From Holdemania filiformis DSM 12042 (GTDB taxonomy: Bacteria > Bacillota_I > Bacilli_A > Erysipelotrichales > Erysipelotrichaceae): DNA of 32,605 nucleotides. The notes beneath the pieces are model-generated. The model was not told the origin of the DNA, searched no databases, and saw nothing but the letters and a program-made list of their open reading frames with translations. The stretch is taken from the NCBI RefSeq assembly GCF_000157995.1, contig NZ_GG657553.1, positions 126,342 through 158,946 of the forward strand. The letters are read 5' to 3'. Positions 15,758-29,054 of this stretch are shown here, piece after piece. The position numbers and the translations under genes are program-made. Position 1 is the stretch's first letter. Each line of letters starts with the position of its first letter.

Positions 15758-15794
15758 GCTTATTCTTCCCTCTTTAAGCTTTATAAACAGAACA

Positions 15795-15818
15795 CCGAAC
15801 TGTATCTCTGCAGTCCGG
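15795..15818 (-). terminator. Possible terminator of the amidohydrolase gene
   Basis: On the - strand CCGGACTG and CAGTTCGG form an 8-bp stem with one G:U pair and an 8-base loop, 27 bases past the stop. The following T-tract is weak (TGTTCTGTTTA). Confidence 0.45.
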
Positions 15819-15844
15819 CGATCGTTGTCTTTATATCCTTATGT

Positions 15845-17125
15845 CTAAATAAACTGATCCAGAGCCTGTTCGACCTCCGGCATTTTCTTGACCTGCGGAT
15901 CCGCATAGCGCTTGCCGCGGGCAACCACCAAGCTGACCTTCCGCAGCGCTGTTAAATCTTCCAACGGATTCTTCTCCGTTACGATGAAATCTGCACACTT
16001 GCCGACCTCGATAGAACCTGTCTGATCACCGATTCCTACCAGCTCAGCGTTGCGCTTGGTCGCGGTATACAGCGCGAACGCATTGGAAACACCGCAGAAC
16101 TTATGGAAGTAGTTGACTTCCCGCCACATATCGTAATGCGTGATGTACGGACATCCCGTATCCGTGCCCAGGCCGACCGGAATGCCGTTGGCCAGACATT
16201 CCTTCGCGCATTCGACAATGCCGTCAAAAACGACCTTGCCGTTGTACTGTTCCATTTCTGAAACATGACTGACAGCCCGGTCAAATAACGCATAAGGCAA
16301 AGCGGGCGACAGTGTTGCCACCTGGCAGGCCTTGCGGTCTTTGAACAGCTGGATAATCTCCGCGCTCGGCATCGCGCCATGCTCGATCGTATCGACGCCG
16401 TTTTCCAACGCGACCTGTACGCCCTGCGGACTTTCCACATGCGCCGCTACCTGCAGACCCAGGGCATGGGCTTCTTCACAGGCCGCCTTCACGATTTCCG
16501 GCGACATTTTCAATTCTCCCGGCTCCCCTTTGACCTTCGCGTCCAGCACGCCGCCGGTGATCATCAGCTTGATCAGATCCGGCTTGTCCTTGGCGATCTG
16601 ACGAACAAAAGACCGCGCCTGTTCCGGAGAGGTCGCCTCATACGCCAGCGATCCGGCCATGTGGCCGCCTGGTACAGAAATCGCCATATTTCCCGCCAAA
16701 ATCCGCGGTCCGTCGATTTTGCCCGCCAGCACCGCGTCGCGGATTTTCGTATCAACATCCTCAACGCCGCCGACCGTGCGGATCGTCGTCACGCCGCTCA
16801 TCAGCTGTGTCTTTGCATACCCTTCGCACATCTTCAACATAATTTTGCGCAGGAAATTGTTGCTTGTCATCAGCTTGACCAGTTTCTTCGGATCACTCTG
16901 CTTCTTCTTCGGCTTGCCGTTGGCCGGCAGATGAACGTGCAGATTGATCAGCCCCGGCATGATGTACTGCCCTTTCAGATCGACGACCTGCGCGCCTTCA
17001 TAAGCGGACTGCTGCGGCTCGATCGCAATAATCTTTTCCCCTTCGGTAATCACGGCCATCCCTGTCTGCGGTTCCATGTTCTCGGAACCATCTAACAGGA
17101 TTCCATGGATATAAACTGTTTTCAT
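15845..17125 (-). CDS. Metal-dependent amidohydrolase (imidazolonepropionase/prolidase-like)
   Basis: Amidohydrolases use one or two metal ions in a TIM barrel to hydrolyse amide or related bonds. The 426-residue product has the metal motif HVH (63-65, in GLINLHVHLP), K186 in LIKLMITGG as likely carbamylated lysine, H229 (AAHVES), H249 (IEHG) and D322 (GTDTG), so the active site looks complete. The C-terminal GSIEVGKCADFIV is typical of the imidazolonepropionase-like branch, which includes cytosolic aminoacyl-proline dipeptidases. No histidine-degradation genes are nearby, so HutI is unlikely. The exact substrate is unknown. The ATG at 17125 has AAGGGTGA upstream. It appears to be transcribed alone, with strong GC contrast to the adjacent AT-rich island. 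Confidence 0.88.
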   Translation of the reverse strand: MKTVYIHGILLDGSENMEPQTGMAVITEGEKIIAIEPQQSAYEGAQVVDLKGQYIMPGLINLHVHLPANGKPKKKQSDPKKLVKLMTSNNFLRKIMLKMCEGYAKTQLMSGVTTIRTVGGVEDVDTKIRDAVLAGKIDGPRILAGNMAISVPGGHMAGSLAYEATSPEQARSFVRQIAKDKPDLIKLMITGGVLDAKVKGEPGELKMSPEIVKAACEEAHALGLQVAAHVESPQGVQVALENGVDTIEHGAMPSAEIIQLFKDRKACQVATLSPALPYALFDRAVSHVSEMEQYNGKVVFDGIVECAKECLANGIPVGLGTDTGCPYITHYDMWREVNYFHKFCGVSNAFALYTATKRNAELVGIGDQTGSIEVGKCADFIVTEKNPLEDLTALRKVSLVVARGKRYADPQVKKMPEVEQALDQFI

Positions 17126-17148
17126 AAGTCACCCTTCCCTTTCTTATC

Positions 17149-17154
17149 ATTATA
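17149..17154 (-). promoter_or_regulatory. Possible -10 box of the amidohydrolase gene
   Basis: TATAAT on the - strand lies 24 bases before the ATG. No clear -35 is present (TTTCAA at 17 bases). The remaining bases up to the atp terminator show no gene. Confidence 0.4.
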
Positions 17155-17346
17155 AGAGTTTCTTTTTCAGATTGAAACCGCTTTGCGGAAGAATGGGGCA
17201 ATAACTGCCGATCCTTTTCTGAAACTCATGAAAACAAATCAATTCGTCAACGGTTCCTGCCTATTTTTCTTTCTTCCTTTACCCGGAATTCAATCCCTTT
17301 CATCTTCTTTTTGTCAAGCTTGATTAAAAGATCAGTGAAAACATGA

Positions 17347-17386
17347 AAAACGACGACCTTTCCTTTTCAGATCAGATCGTCGTTTT
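17347..17386 (-). terminator. Terminator of the upp-atp operon
   Basis: AAAACGACGA (17347-17356) and TCGTCGTTTT (17377-17386) form a perfect 10-bp stem with a 20-base loop. On the - strand it ends GTCGTCGTTTTTC. It begins six bases past the atpC stop. Confidence 0.8.
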
Positions 17387-17392
17387 CTTTGA

Positions 17393-17785
17393 TTATTTAA
17401 GATCGTTTTTCACTGAGATCCGGTTGATCGCTTTTTTCAAAGCCACCTCCGCCCGGCGCATGTCCATATTCGGATCATCCAGCCGCGCTTCGGCGCGTTG
17501 CTTCGCTTCCTCGGCCCGGCGCAGATCGATTTCCTCTTTGGACTCAATCGCGTCAGTCAGGATCGTCGCCAGATCGTTTTCAAAATATAACAGACCGCCG
17601 GCGACCGCGTATTCCTTGCGGCCGTCGCTTTCTTCCGTAATCATGCGGGAGATGGCCAGCGGCGTGACCAGCGGTACGTGACGGGATAAAATTCCCAGCT
17701 GACCGACAGTGCTGACCACATTCAGGATGGTGGTATCCATTTCCTTCGCCAGTCCTTCCGGCGTCACCACGCGGCAGTGAATCAT
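17393..17785 (-). CDS. atpC: ATP synthase epsilon subunit
   Basis: Epsilon belongs to the central stalk and can inhibit ATP hydrolysis. The 130-residue product has the N-terminal beta-sandwich (HCRVVTPEGLAKEMDTTILNVV cited by its start HCRVVTPEG; GQLGILSRHVPLVTPL) and a C-terminal helical hairpin rich in Ala, Glu and Arg (about 85-128). Length is normal. ATG at 17785 follows the atpD stop by three bases and has a weak binding site, so it is likely coupled to atpD. Last gene of the operon. Confidence 0.95.
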   Translation of the reverse strand: MIHCRVVTPEGLAKEMDTTILNVVSTVGQLGILSRHVPLVTPLAISRMITEESDGRKEYAVAGGLLYFENDLATILTDAIESKEEIDLRRAEEAKQRAEARLDDPNMDMRRAEVALKKAINRISVKNDLK

Positions 17786-17788
17786 ACG

Positions 17789-20049
<2,261 letters not shown>

Positions 20050-20052
20050 GGA

Positions 20053-22100
<2,048 letters not shown>

Positions 22101-22120
<20 letters not shown>

Positions 22121-22625
22121 ACGCGCTTACTTCCTTTACAAATTGATCGACAGCCTGGCGGTCGCCGGCTTCGCTGCTCTTTTCTCCGATCAGCTTTTCC
22201 GCGGCGCTCATCGCGACTTCGACCATTTCCCGGTGGATTTCACTCTGCATCTGCGAGCGCTCCAACTCAATCTGGCCGCGCGCCCGGATAATTTGATCGT
22301 CGGCTTCCGTTTTTGCTTTGCGCACAATTTCTTCACGCACGGACTTGGCTTCCACCGTCGCCTTTTCAATCATCGTCTGGGAACGGGTTACCGCTTCCTT
22401 CAATTCCTGACGGGCGTTTTCGCGATCCTGCTGCGCCTGTTGGCGGGCCTGCTCGCTGGCGGTCAGCTCCTCCTGCATCTTTTCGGCGCGCCGGTCCAGC
22501 ATGCCTGTGATGCTTTTCCACAAAAATTTCTTGATGACCAGAAACAGCACCAGCGTGGAACACAGCTGCGTCAGCATCGTGATCGGATTGGGAAGCAATT
22601 GGCCGATTACATCAATATCAATCAT
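22101..22625 (-). CDS. atpF: ATP synthase b subunit
   Basis: The b subunit forms the peripheral stalk. The 174-residue product has one N-terminal membrane helix (about 15-33, LTQLCSTLVLFLVIKKFLW) and then a long charged coiled coil (about 40-160). AGGAGGG precedes the ATG at 22625. A single b gene is present, so the stalk should be a homodimer. Confidence 0.95.
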
Positions 22626-22666
22626 ATCTTCCCTCCTGCTCTATCGTTTTCACACACGTGTCTGGT

Positions 22667-22909
<243 letters not shown>

Positions 22910-22916
22910 CTAATAG

Positions 22917-23642
22917 TTATGCTTTTTTCATTTCTTCCGGAACTTCATTACCGATAAAGACCATCGTCAGCGTAATGAAGATCAGAGTCTGGATAAATCC
23001 GGCGAACAAATCAAAGTAGAAATGCAGCGCCGGGGTCAGGATCGGAGCGATAAAGTTAAACGCCGATCCGACAGGAACAATAAAATTAATTAAAGCGGTC
23101 GAGCACCATGACGTAAAGCTGTAAACCAGGGACATGATAATGCCTCCGCACAGCACGTTGCCAAACAGACGCAAAGACATCGACAGCAGTGTTGAGAATT
23201 TACCGAAGATATTCATCGGCAGAAAGACCGGAATCGGTTCGATAAATGAATGCATATACGCCTTGAAGCCGCCGGCTTTGAGCTGCGCAATCTGGACGAG
23301 CACCCACGTGATAATCGTCAGCATCAGCGTGACGCTGTAATTGCCTGTGGGAGAAGAGAAGCCGAACAGGCCCAGAATATTGCTTAAAAAGATGTAAATC
23401 GCGATCGTCGTGACATACGGCGACAGATTTTTAGCGATCCGGGGTCCGACATTGTCCTTCACCTGGTTATCAAGCGTTTCCACCAGCATGATCGCCAGCA
23501 GGACCAGCCCGTGCGGTTTGGCCAGCGGATCGGTCTTGTCGATTTTCTTCGACAGCGCGATCACCGCCAGACACAGCAGGATGGTGACGCCCAGAATGAC
23601 GAAGACATCCGATTGGATCGTCAGGTGCAGCGGTTTACCCAT
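22917..23642 (-). CDS. atpB: ATP synthase a subunit
   Basis: The a subunit holds the ion half-channels beside the c ring. The 241-residue membrane protein has about five to six helices and the essential arginine R158 in SMSLRLFGNVLCGG. The N terminus is short before the first helix. The ATG at 23642 overlaps the end of atpI by eight bases and has AAGGAGGG upstream. Confidence 0.95.
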   Translation of the reverse strand: MGKPLHLTIQSDVFVILGVTILLCLAVIALSKKIDKTDPLAKPHGLVLLAIMLVETLDNQVKDNVGPRIAKNLSPYVTTIAIYIFLSNILGLFGFSSPTGNYSVTLMLTIITWVLVQIAQLKAGGFKAYMHSFIEPIPVFLPMNIFGKFSTLLSMSLRLFGNVLCGGIIMSLVYSFTSWCSTALINFIVPVGSAFNFIAPILTPALHFYFDLFAGFIQTLIFITLTMVFIGNEVPEEMKKA

Positions 23643-23988
23643 CTTTTTCCCTCCTTTCTAAAACAGAATCAAGAATCAGAACAACCTTCATCAAAAACAG
23701 GCCGCCGGCCGCCGCGAAGATGTTGAATACCTCGGGAACCAGCGCCGCGATCAACAGCGGCAGGGCCATCAGAAGATAGCTGAATAAAAAATGTCCGATC
23801 AGGCCGATTTTCCCCGCTGCCTGCTGATCCAGGACCTGATCGCAGAACATCGTCGTGCGCCAGTACAGCAGTGCGGAAATCGCCGCACCCATGACATAGC
23901 CGGACGCGATCCGCCAATCGGTCAGAACGCCGGCCAGTACGACCAGGCCGGACAAGACCAGCGCGATTGAAATGGCTTGTTTACGCAT
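23635..23988 (-). CDS. atpI: ATP synthase subunit I (AtpI-like)
   Basis: AtpI-type proteins help c-ring assembly. The 117-residue product has four hydrophobic segments (about 6-21, 27-45, 65-83, 87-107) and a charged end (DSVLERREKDG). Sequence similarity in this family is low, so the call rests on size, topology and position just before atpB. AAGGAAA precedes the ATG at 23988. Confidence 0.8.
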   Translation of the reverse strand: MRKQAISIALVLSGLVVLAGVLTDWRIASGYVMGAAISALLYWRTTMFCDQVLDQQAAGKIGLIGHFLFSYLLMALPLLIAALVPEVFNIFAAAGGLFLMKVVLILDSVLERREKDG

Positions 23989-23997
23989 ACGTTTTCC

Positions 23998-24183
23998 TTA
24001 TTTCGTTTTTGTCAGCTGCCACAAAGCCCCGAACGCGCAGAGCGCGCCGCAGACAACGCCCCCGATTACGCCCCAGGGGCTTATGCCGCAGACATGGTCC
24101 AGCGCCAGTCCGATCAGGGTCGGCGCCAGAATTGACACCGCGATGGTGAAGCCCAGCGTCAGCGCCTGGACGGTGCTTTTCAC
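23998..24183 (-). CDS. atpZ: Small AtpZ-like membrane protein
   Basis: The 61-residue product has two membrane helices (about 8-28 and 37-57) joined by a short loop, with the GLALDHVCGISPWGVIGGVV pattern typical of AtpZ/AtpI-family proteins encoded at the head of atp operons. The start is GTG at 24183, overlapping the upp stop as TAGTG, so its translation should depend on upp. The family has been linked to c-ring assembly or Mg2+/Ca2+ transport; the role here is inferred from position. Confidence 0.8.
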   Translation of the reverse strand: MKSTVQALTLGFTIAVSILAPTLIGLALDHVCGISPWGVIGGVVCGALCAFGALWQLTKTK

Positions 24184-24803
24184 TAGCGGGTGCCGAAGAT
24201 CCGATCGCCGGCATCGCCCAGACCCGGAACGATGTAGCCTTTTTCATTTAAGTGATCGTCCAGCGCCGCCAGATAGATATCGACGTCCGGATGGGCTTCC
24301 TCAACGGCTTTGACGCCTTCCGGCGCACCGACCAGGCAAACCAGCTTAATCGTCTTGGCGCCGCGTTTTTTAATCATGTCGATCGCCGCGACGGCAGATC
24401 CGCCGGTCGCCAGCATCGGATCCAACACCATGTTGACAGCGTCCGGCATCGTGTTCGGGAACTTGGCAAAATACTCGTGCGGCTGTAAGGTTTCTTCATC
24501 GCGGTACAGACCGATAAATCCAACCTTGGCGGTCGGAATCAGATCGGTGATGCCGTTGACTAACCCCAGTCCGGCACGCAGGATCGGAATCAGAACAATT
24601 TCCTTGGACAGTTCTTCCGTCTGGCATTCGCAGATCGGCGTTTGGATCGTCACCGGCTTGGTCGGCAGATCGCGGCAGATTTCATACGCCATCAACCCGG
24701 CGATTTCATCCAGATTCTGACGGAAATCCTTGGTTCCGGTTTCCACCTTGCGCATCTGGGCCAGCTTGTGTGTGATCAGCGGGTGATTCAATACTTTCAA
24801 CAT
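24183..24803 (-). CDS. upp: Uracil phosphoribosyltransferase
   Basis: Upp makes UMP from uracil and PRPP in pyrimidine salvage. The 206-residue cytosolic enzyme has the PRPP loop [10 protein letters not shown] (128-137) and the uracil-binding end [16 protein letters not shown] (190-205). The ATG at 24803 is chosen because AAGGAGAG precedes it and the protein then matches the family from its first residues; the upstream frame extension is not homologous. It is the first gene before the atp genes, a common Firmicutes arrangement. Confidence 0.97.
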   Translation of the reverse strand: MLKVLNHPLITHKLAQMRKVETGTKDFRQNLDEIAGLMAYEICRDLPTKPVTIQTPICECQTEELSKEIVLIPILRAGLGLVNGITDLIPTAKVGFIGLYRDEETLQPHEYFAKFPNTMPDAVNMVLDPMLATGGSAVAAIDMIKKRGAKTIKLVCLVGAPEGVKAVEEAHPDVDIYLAALDDHLNEKGYIVPGLGDAGDRIFGTR

Positions 24804-24839
24804 AAGCTCTCTCCTTATTCTGTTAGCGTTATCACGGTT

Positions 24840-24869
24840 ATTATACCATTGACTCTTATCAAAATACAA
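24840..24869 (-). promoter_or_regulatory. Promoter of the upp-atp operon
   Basis: On the - strand a perfect TATAAT (24840-24845) carries TGG upstream (extended -10). TTGTAT (24864-24869) stands 18 bases further up. Confidence 0.7.
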
Positions 24870-24955
24870 AGGATTCCAGCTCACTTTCTCGTGAGTTTTC
24901 GCACGACCTCCTTTTCGGATGTCATTATACGCGAAAGGTCTGGCGGCAGGACATA

Positions 24956-25005
24956 GACAAACAAAATCTTTTGTCGGAAAAGCGGACAAACACCCCTGTT
25001 TTGTC
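24956..25005. repeat. Paired GACAAA/TTTGTC inverted repeats in the upp-ppaC divergent region
   Basis: Two inverted repeats: GACAAA-N8-TTTGTC (24956-24975) and GACAAA-N9-TTTGTC (24985-25005). A further GACAAA lies at 25069-25074 inside the ppaC promoter spacer. They may be operators for ppaC or upp; no regulator is evident. Confidence 0.5.
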
Positions 25006-25057
25006 AACGGCTGGACATTCCTGGAGCAGGCAAATTGAAAGCGGTCACAAATCGAAC

Positions 25058-25086
25058 TTGTTTTTCCTGACAAACTTCGCTATGAT
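25058..25086 (+). promoter_or_regulatory. Promoter of the pyrophosphatase gene
   Basis: TTGTTT (25058-25063) and TATGAT (25081-25086) are separated by 17 bases, 20 bases before the ATG. The transcript would have a very short leader containing TGAGGA as binding site. Confidence 0.6.
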
Positions 25087-25106
25087 GAAGTCAGTGAGGA
25101 TAAACT

Positions 25107-26720
25107 ATGGATAAACCTGTATATGTAATTGGTCATAAAAATCCTGACGCCGACTCGATCTGTTCGGCGATCGCTTACTCGGCGCTGAAAAACAAGCTGG
25201 GCATCAATACCGTAGCCGCCCGGCTGAGCGCGGTCAACAAGGAAACCTTATACATCCTGGACCGGTTCCGGCTGCCCGTGCCGATGCTTTTGACAAGCGC
25301 TAAATGCACGCTGGCAGAAATCGATATGGATGAAGCGATGCTTTTAAGCAAAGACACGACGATGAAGGAAGCGCTCGACGCGATCCTGTCGCGGAAAAAC
25401 AAAGGAATCTTTGTCGTGGATAAGAAGCATCATCTGGAGGGCATCGTTTCCGTTTCCGATCTGACAAATCTGTGGACCGCGGATGAGGAAGCGTTGGAGG
25501 ATCTGATGAGCCGGGTGCCGTTAGCCAACATTTTGAAAACCACGCGGGCTTCCCTGCTTTATGAAGCGCCATTTCATCCGAATGGGAAAGTTCATCTGAT
25601 GCCTTCCTTAGGCCAGAACAGCAACATCGAAGCAGGCACGATCGTGATCGTCGGGAACAACCCGGAGGTGCAGCGATCGGCGATCCGCCAGAAAGCATCG
25701 TTAATTTTGATCTGCGGTGAGAACTGGGTCGATTCGATCACGTTGGAAATGGCGAAACAGGAACAGGTTTCCATCCTGCATACGCCGCTCAGCGCGATCA
25801 CGGTGGCGCACAGCATTTTCCAAAGTCCGAGCGTCGCGGAGATCATGACCCGGGAAGTCGTCGTGTTCAGGACCAGCGAAACGGTCGACGGGGCCAGTCA
25901 GCGGATTGCGAAGACGCGCTTCCGCACGTACCCGGTCGTCAATGAAAAAGAGGAAGTGATCGGTGCGATCTCCCGGTATCACTTGTTTAATTATCGGAAG
26001 AAACAGCTGATTTTAGTCGACCATAATGAAAAAGAACAGAGTATTCATGATCTGGAATTTGCGGAGATCATCGAAATCGTCGATCATCATCGGTTAGGCG
26101 GGATTGAAACGCAGAGTCCGATCTCCTTTGTGAACCAGATCGTCGGCTCCACCTGCACGATCGTCGCCAATCTCTACGAGCAGCATCAGATTGAGATTCC
26201 CGCGCAGATCGCTGGGGTTCTGTTAGCCGGACTGCTTTCCGACACGATGAATTTAAAATCGCCGACCACGACCGAGATTGACCGCATCACTGCGGAGAAG
26301 CTGGCGCAGATTTCCGGCGTTGACCGGCAGACCTTGTCCGAGGAGTTGGTCGGAACCTCGGATTCGTTGATGAACAAATCGTTCCAGGAATTGATGTATG
26401 AGGATTTCAAGGAGTTCCGGATTCAGGACAGCAAGGTGGCAATCGGTCAGGTCGTGTGCCGCTGTCCGGATGAATATCAACAGATCAAGCCGGATTTTCT
26501 GGCGTATCTGGAAGAGCAGAATCTGCAGCATCATTATGATCTGTTGTTGATCTTGTTTACAGATCCGAAAGGTTCCGGCTCCCATTTCCTGTATACGGGT
26601 AAAAAAGGCTGGGTTATTGAGGAAGGATTTAAGACTGTGCTGACGAATGGGTTTGCGCCGGGCTTCATCTCACGAAAGAAACAGGTGCTGCCGGTCGTGA
26701 TTGATACACTGAACAAATAA
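25107..26720 (+). CDS. ppaC: Manganese-dependent inorganic pyrophosphatase, family II, with CBS-DRTGG-CBS insert
   Basis: The enzyme splits pyrophosphate and so pulls biosynthetic reactions forward. The 537-residue product is much longer than the roughly 310-residue simple form because a regulatory insert divides the DHH domain. Metal motif GHKNPDADS lies at 9-17. CBS motif 1 covers about 74-125, a DRTGG-like region about 130-235, and CBS motif 2 about 245-295 (VAEIMTREVVVFRTSETV cited by its start). The second DHH part follows with VDHHRLGG, then LLSDTMNLKSPT and a DHHA2-type C terminus. In this family CBS domains bind adenine nucleotides, which inhibit or activate. All metal ligands appear present. 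The gene runs opposite to upp. Confidence 0.95.
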   Translation: MDKPVYVIGHKNPDADSICSAIAYSALKNKLGINTVAARLSAVNKETLYILDRFRLPVPMLLTSAKCTLAEIDMDEAMLLSKDTTMKEALDAILSRKNKGIFVVDKKHHLEGIVSVSDLTNLWTADEEALEDLMSRVPLANILKTTRASLLYEAPFHPNGKVHLMPSLGQNSNIEAGTIVIVGNNPEVQRSAIRQKASLILICGENWVDSITLEMAKQEQVSILHTPLSAITVAHSIFQSPSVAEIMTREVVVFRTSETVDGASQRIAKTRFRTYPVVNEKEEVIGAISRYHLFNYRKKQLILVDHNEKEQSIHDLEFAEIIEIVDHHRLGGIETQSPISFVNQIVGSTCTIVANLYEQHQIEIPAQIAGVLLAGLLSDTMNLKSPTTTEIDRITAEKLAQISGVDRQTLSEELVGTSDSLMNKSFQELMYEDFKEFRIQDSKVAIGQVVCRCPDEYQQIKPDFLAYLEEQNLQHHYDLLLILFTDPKGSGSHFLYTGKKGWVIEEGFKTVLTNGFAPGFISRKKQVLPVVIDTLNK

Positions 26721-26813
26721 AAGTCAACTTAACTTGGGGACATTGGCTTGGCTGTGTTTTTTATCACTTAACTCCAACTATCCCCTTTTCATATCTCGTT
26801 GTCAGAAAACTAC

Positions 26814-26850
26814 AAAAGGCGTTTAACCTGCTTTCGGTTAAACGCCTTTT
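26814..26850. terminator. Strong bidirectional terminator
   Basis: AAAAGGCGTTTAACC (26814-26828) and GGTTAAACGCCTTTT (26836-26850) are a perfect 15-bp stem with a 7-base loop. It lies between the convergent pyrophosphatase and flavin-reductase genes and can serve both. A second weaker bulged stem (TTCAACAGCC/GGCTaaGTTGAA) lies just to its right. The remaining bases of 26721-26946 show nothing else. Confidence 0.9.
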
Positions 26851-26946
26851 ACTGTTAATTCAACAGCCAAGAAGAACGGCTAAGTTGAACAAATTTTCTC
26901 AAATTAACCGCTCAAACAATCATCAAATCTTTTGCGTCAATTCGGT

Positions 26947-28908
26947 TTACTGCAGTGCATTTTCCACTGCATGACAAATCGCGTTGGAAGTCATTGTTGC
27001 GTTGGTCACTGCGTCGACCTTGCTGGATTGCGCTTCAATGATTCGCGTCGGCATTTGCTCGATCGCCGGATCGCTGATGCCCTCCGATTCTTGATGCTCA
27101 ACAATTTCAATCTTTGAAATTAAACCCTTCTCCACGGTGACTTTTACTTTGACCTCGGCGTTCATGCCTTGCGCCGCGCCTTCGTATTCGCCGTCAGTCA
27201 AATCCTTGAAATCCTGGCCCTCAGTTTTATTTTCTGTCTTTTCAAACAAGGATAAATCAAACATGTTCGCCGCTGGCTTTACTTCATAGCCTTCAGCCAG
27301 TGGAAGCGTCATGATGTTGCGCCCGGTAATTCTTCCCCAGGTCACCGCGCCGTTCATACCGACCCCCGGCGCAATGGTCTTGCCCCACATCTGACCGACA
27401 ACCTCGCCCCCGGCATAAAGACCCGGAATGACGGTTCCCTCATCCGTAACGACCTGATTATTTTCGTTCACGCAGATGCCGCCGCGGGAAGAAAGAACGA
27501 TTGGCTGCAGCTTAAGTGCATAATAATGATCACCCTCAATTTTATTGACCGCTTCAACGCGGTTTTCATTAGGCTTCACTTCAAACTCGCGGCCAAACTC
27601 ATCCGGTACGCCGGCCTCTACCGCCGCGTTATAATCCTCAACGGTCTTAACCAGCGCGTCCGCCGGAATCTGCAGCTTCTCCGCTAACGCTTCCAACGAA
27701 TCCGCTTCGACTAAGCGAGAACGATAAATTCCGCCTTCTTTAAACGAATCATACGCACCACGCAGCGTCCCCTGCGTATCTTCCAGAATTTTATCGGTAA
27801 AGATTTCAAACATGTAGCTTTCCGGTTGCGCCTTCAAACCGGCGTTGCGAACCTCGTCGTCCCAAGCACATTCGTTAATAAACCGCTTGCCGTCAAGATT
27901 CACCAAAATACCGCCAGTATAATAAGTTCCCGTCGATCCGTTCACGCCCTGCGTCGTGGATCCTTCGTTGATCATTCCCTTCGGGTAAGTTTCGATCCAT
28001 CCCATTGCTTCTTCCGTAATGCCAGCACCGACCTCCTGCATCATTCTAAGGCCGTATCCATCATCGCTGGATAATGCGGCTGAGATTAAGTTTTGCAGAT
28101 CTGTCGAATAAGCTTCAAACAGCTTCGGGTTTGCGGCATATCCGCCAGTACTCATAATCACGCCGCGCTGTGACTGAAACTGATATGTCCTGCCGTCCGT
28201 TCCAATGCCTTCCGCGCCGCAAACCTGACCCTTTTCATTGGTGATCAGGCGAGTTCCGGCAACCGAGGTATAGACGCGAATCTGATCTTTTTTCGCCAGC
28301 TCGTTCAACATGACTTCGATCGCCGGATTTCCCAGCTTCGAATCCTCTTTTGGCAGCGGAACATAAGTCCGATTGTATTCATACGGCATATGTCCCGGAT
28401 TGACAATGACCTTGTTGCCTTCACTATCTGTCATAAATGGATAGTCCTTAACACCCATCTGATAAATCCACTCCCAGGCTTCTGTCGCATTTTTCGCGTA
28501 GCTCTCAACAAGGTACTCGATAGGATGACCGCCGTTAGAGTTGCCAAATTTTAAGATTTCCTCCGTATAACGCTCAACTGAATCTTCCGTCAATCCTTGT
28601 TCTTTTTGAAGTGTTGTGTTTGCTGCTGAGAACTGCCCTGTTTTCATCCGCATAAATCCGCCCAATTCCGGAAGTTTTTCAACCAGAATCACACTTTCCG
28701 CTCCCTCTTCAACAGCGGTCAGCGCGGCACTGATTCCCGTTCCTCCACCGCCGACAATAACGACCTCCGCGCTATCGGTTACGTCGAATTCTGTGTTTGA
28801 CGGCTGATCTGCCGGTTCTTTGGGGGCCGTTGAACAGCCGTTCAGCGCCGTGCATGCCATCAAAGCGCACAACGCCGCCGCAAGATGCTTCATTCCTGTT
28901 TTTTTCAT
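26947..28908 (-). CDS. Lipoprotein flavin reductase: FAD-dependent (fumarate-reductase-like) domain plus covalent-FMN domain
   Basis: Such proteins reduce external electron acceptors at the cell surface, fed by the membrane quinone or flavin chain. The 653-residue product has a lipoprotein signal with lipobox ALNGC (lipidated C25). The FAD-binding fold starts AEVVIVGGGGTGIS (47-60). The C-terminal FMN_bind domain (about 570-653) has DAVTNATMTS with T638 as probable FMN attachment; the usual Gly is Asn here. Against Shewanella fumarate reductase, from memory, HPT reads YPK, the proton-donor Arg region reads AWDD, and HHTMGG reads SSRGG. Fumarate is thus an unlikely substrate; a urocanate- or cinnamate-type acceptor is possible. 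AGGAGG precedes the ATG. Confidence 0.9.
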   Translation of the reverse strand: MKKTGMKHLAAALCALMACTALNGCSTAPKEPADQPSNTEFDVTDSAEVVIVGGGGTGISAALTAVEEGAESVILVEKLPELGGFMRMKTGQFSAANTTLQKEQGLTEDSVERYTEEILKFGNSNGGHPIEYLVESYAKNATEAWEWIYQMGVKDYPFMTDSEGNKVIVNPGHMPYEYNRTYVPLPKEDSKLGNPAIEVMLNELAKKDQIRVYTSVAGTRLITNEKGQVCGAEGIGTDGRTYQFQSQRGVIMSTGGYAANPKLFEAYSTDLQNLISAALSSDDGYGLRMMQEVGAGITEEAMGWIETYPKGMINEGSTTQGVNGSTGTYYTGGILVNLDGKRFINECAWDDEVRNAGLKAQPESYMFEIFTDKILEDTQGTLRGAYDSFKEGGIYRSRLVEADSLEALAEKLQIPADALVKTVEDYNAAVEAGVPDEFGREFEVKPNENRVEAVNKIEGDHYYALKLQPIVLSSRGGICVNENNQVVTDEGTVIPGLYAGGEVVGQMWGKTIAPGVGMNGAVTWGRITGRNIMTLPLAEGYEVKPAANMFDLSLFEKTENKTEGQDFKDLTDGEYEGAAQGMNAEVKVKVTVEKGLISKIEIVEHQESEGISDPAIEQMPTRIIEAQSSKVDAVTNATMTSNAICHAVENALQ

Positions 28909-29054
28909 CTTTCAATCCTCCTGTAACTACGATATACTATTTGGTAGTTCATTCACATATGCAATTCAGTCCTTTTTTGTGATTTTCATGCTGAACGGCC
29001 ACCGTAGGAAGCCCTCGCTAAAAACGGGCGCAATAGAAAGAGCAGGATTTGACG

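Noticed and set aside
16379-17095. 238-codon + strand frame
   Set aside because: Antisense shadow of the amidohydrolase; its composition (many Arg, His, Gln) is typical of a shadow frame.
15845-17125. Calling the amidohydrolase HutI
   Set aside because: No other histidine-utilisation gene is nearby and the motifs fit the wider family equally well.
24883-24898. CTCAC/GTGAG hairpin as attenuator of upp
   Set aside because: It lies upstream of the upp -10/-35 boxes and has only a 5-bp stem, so it would not be in the transcript.
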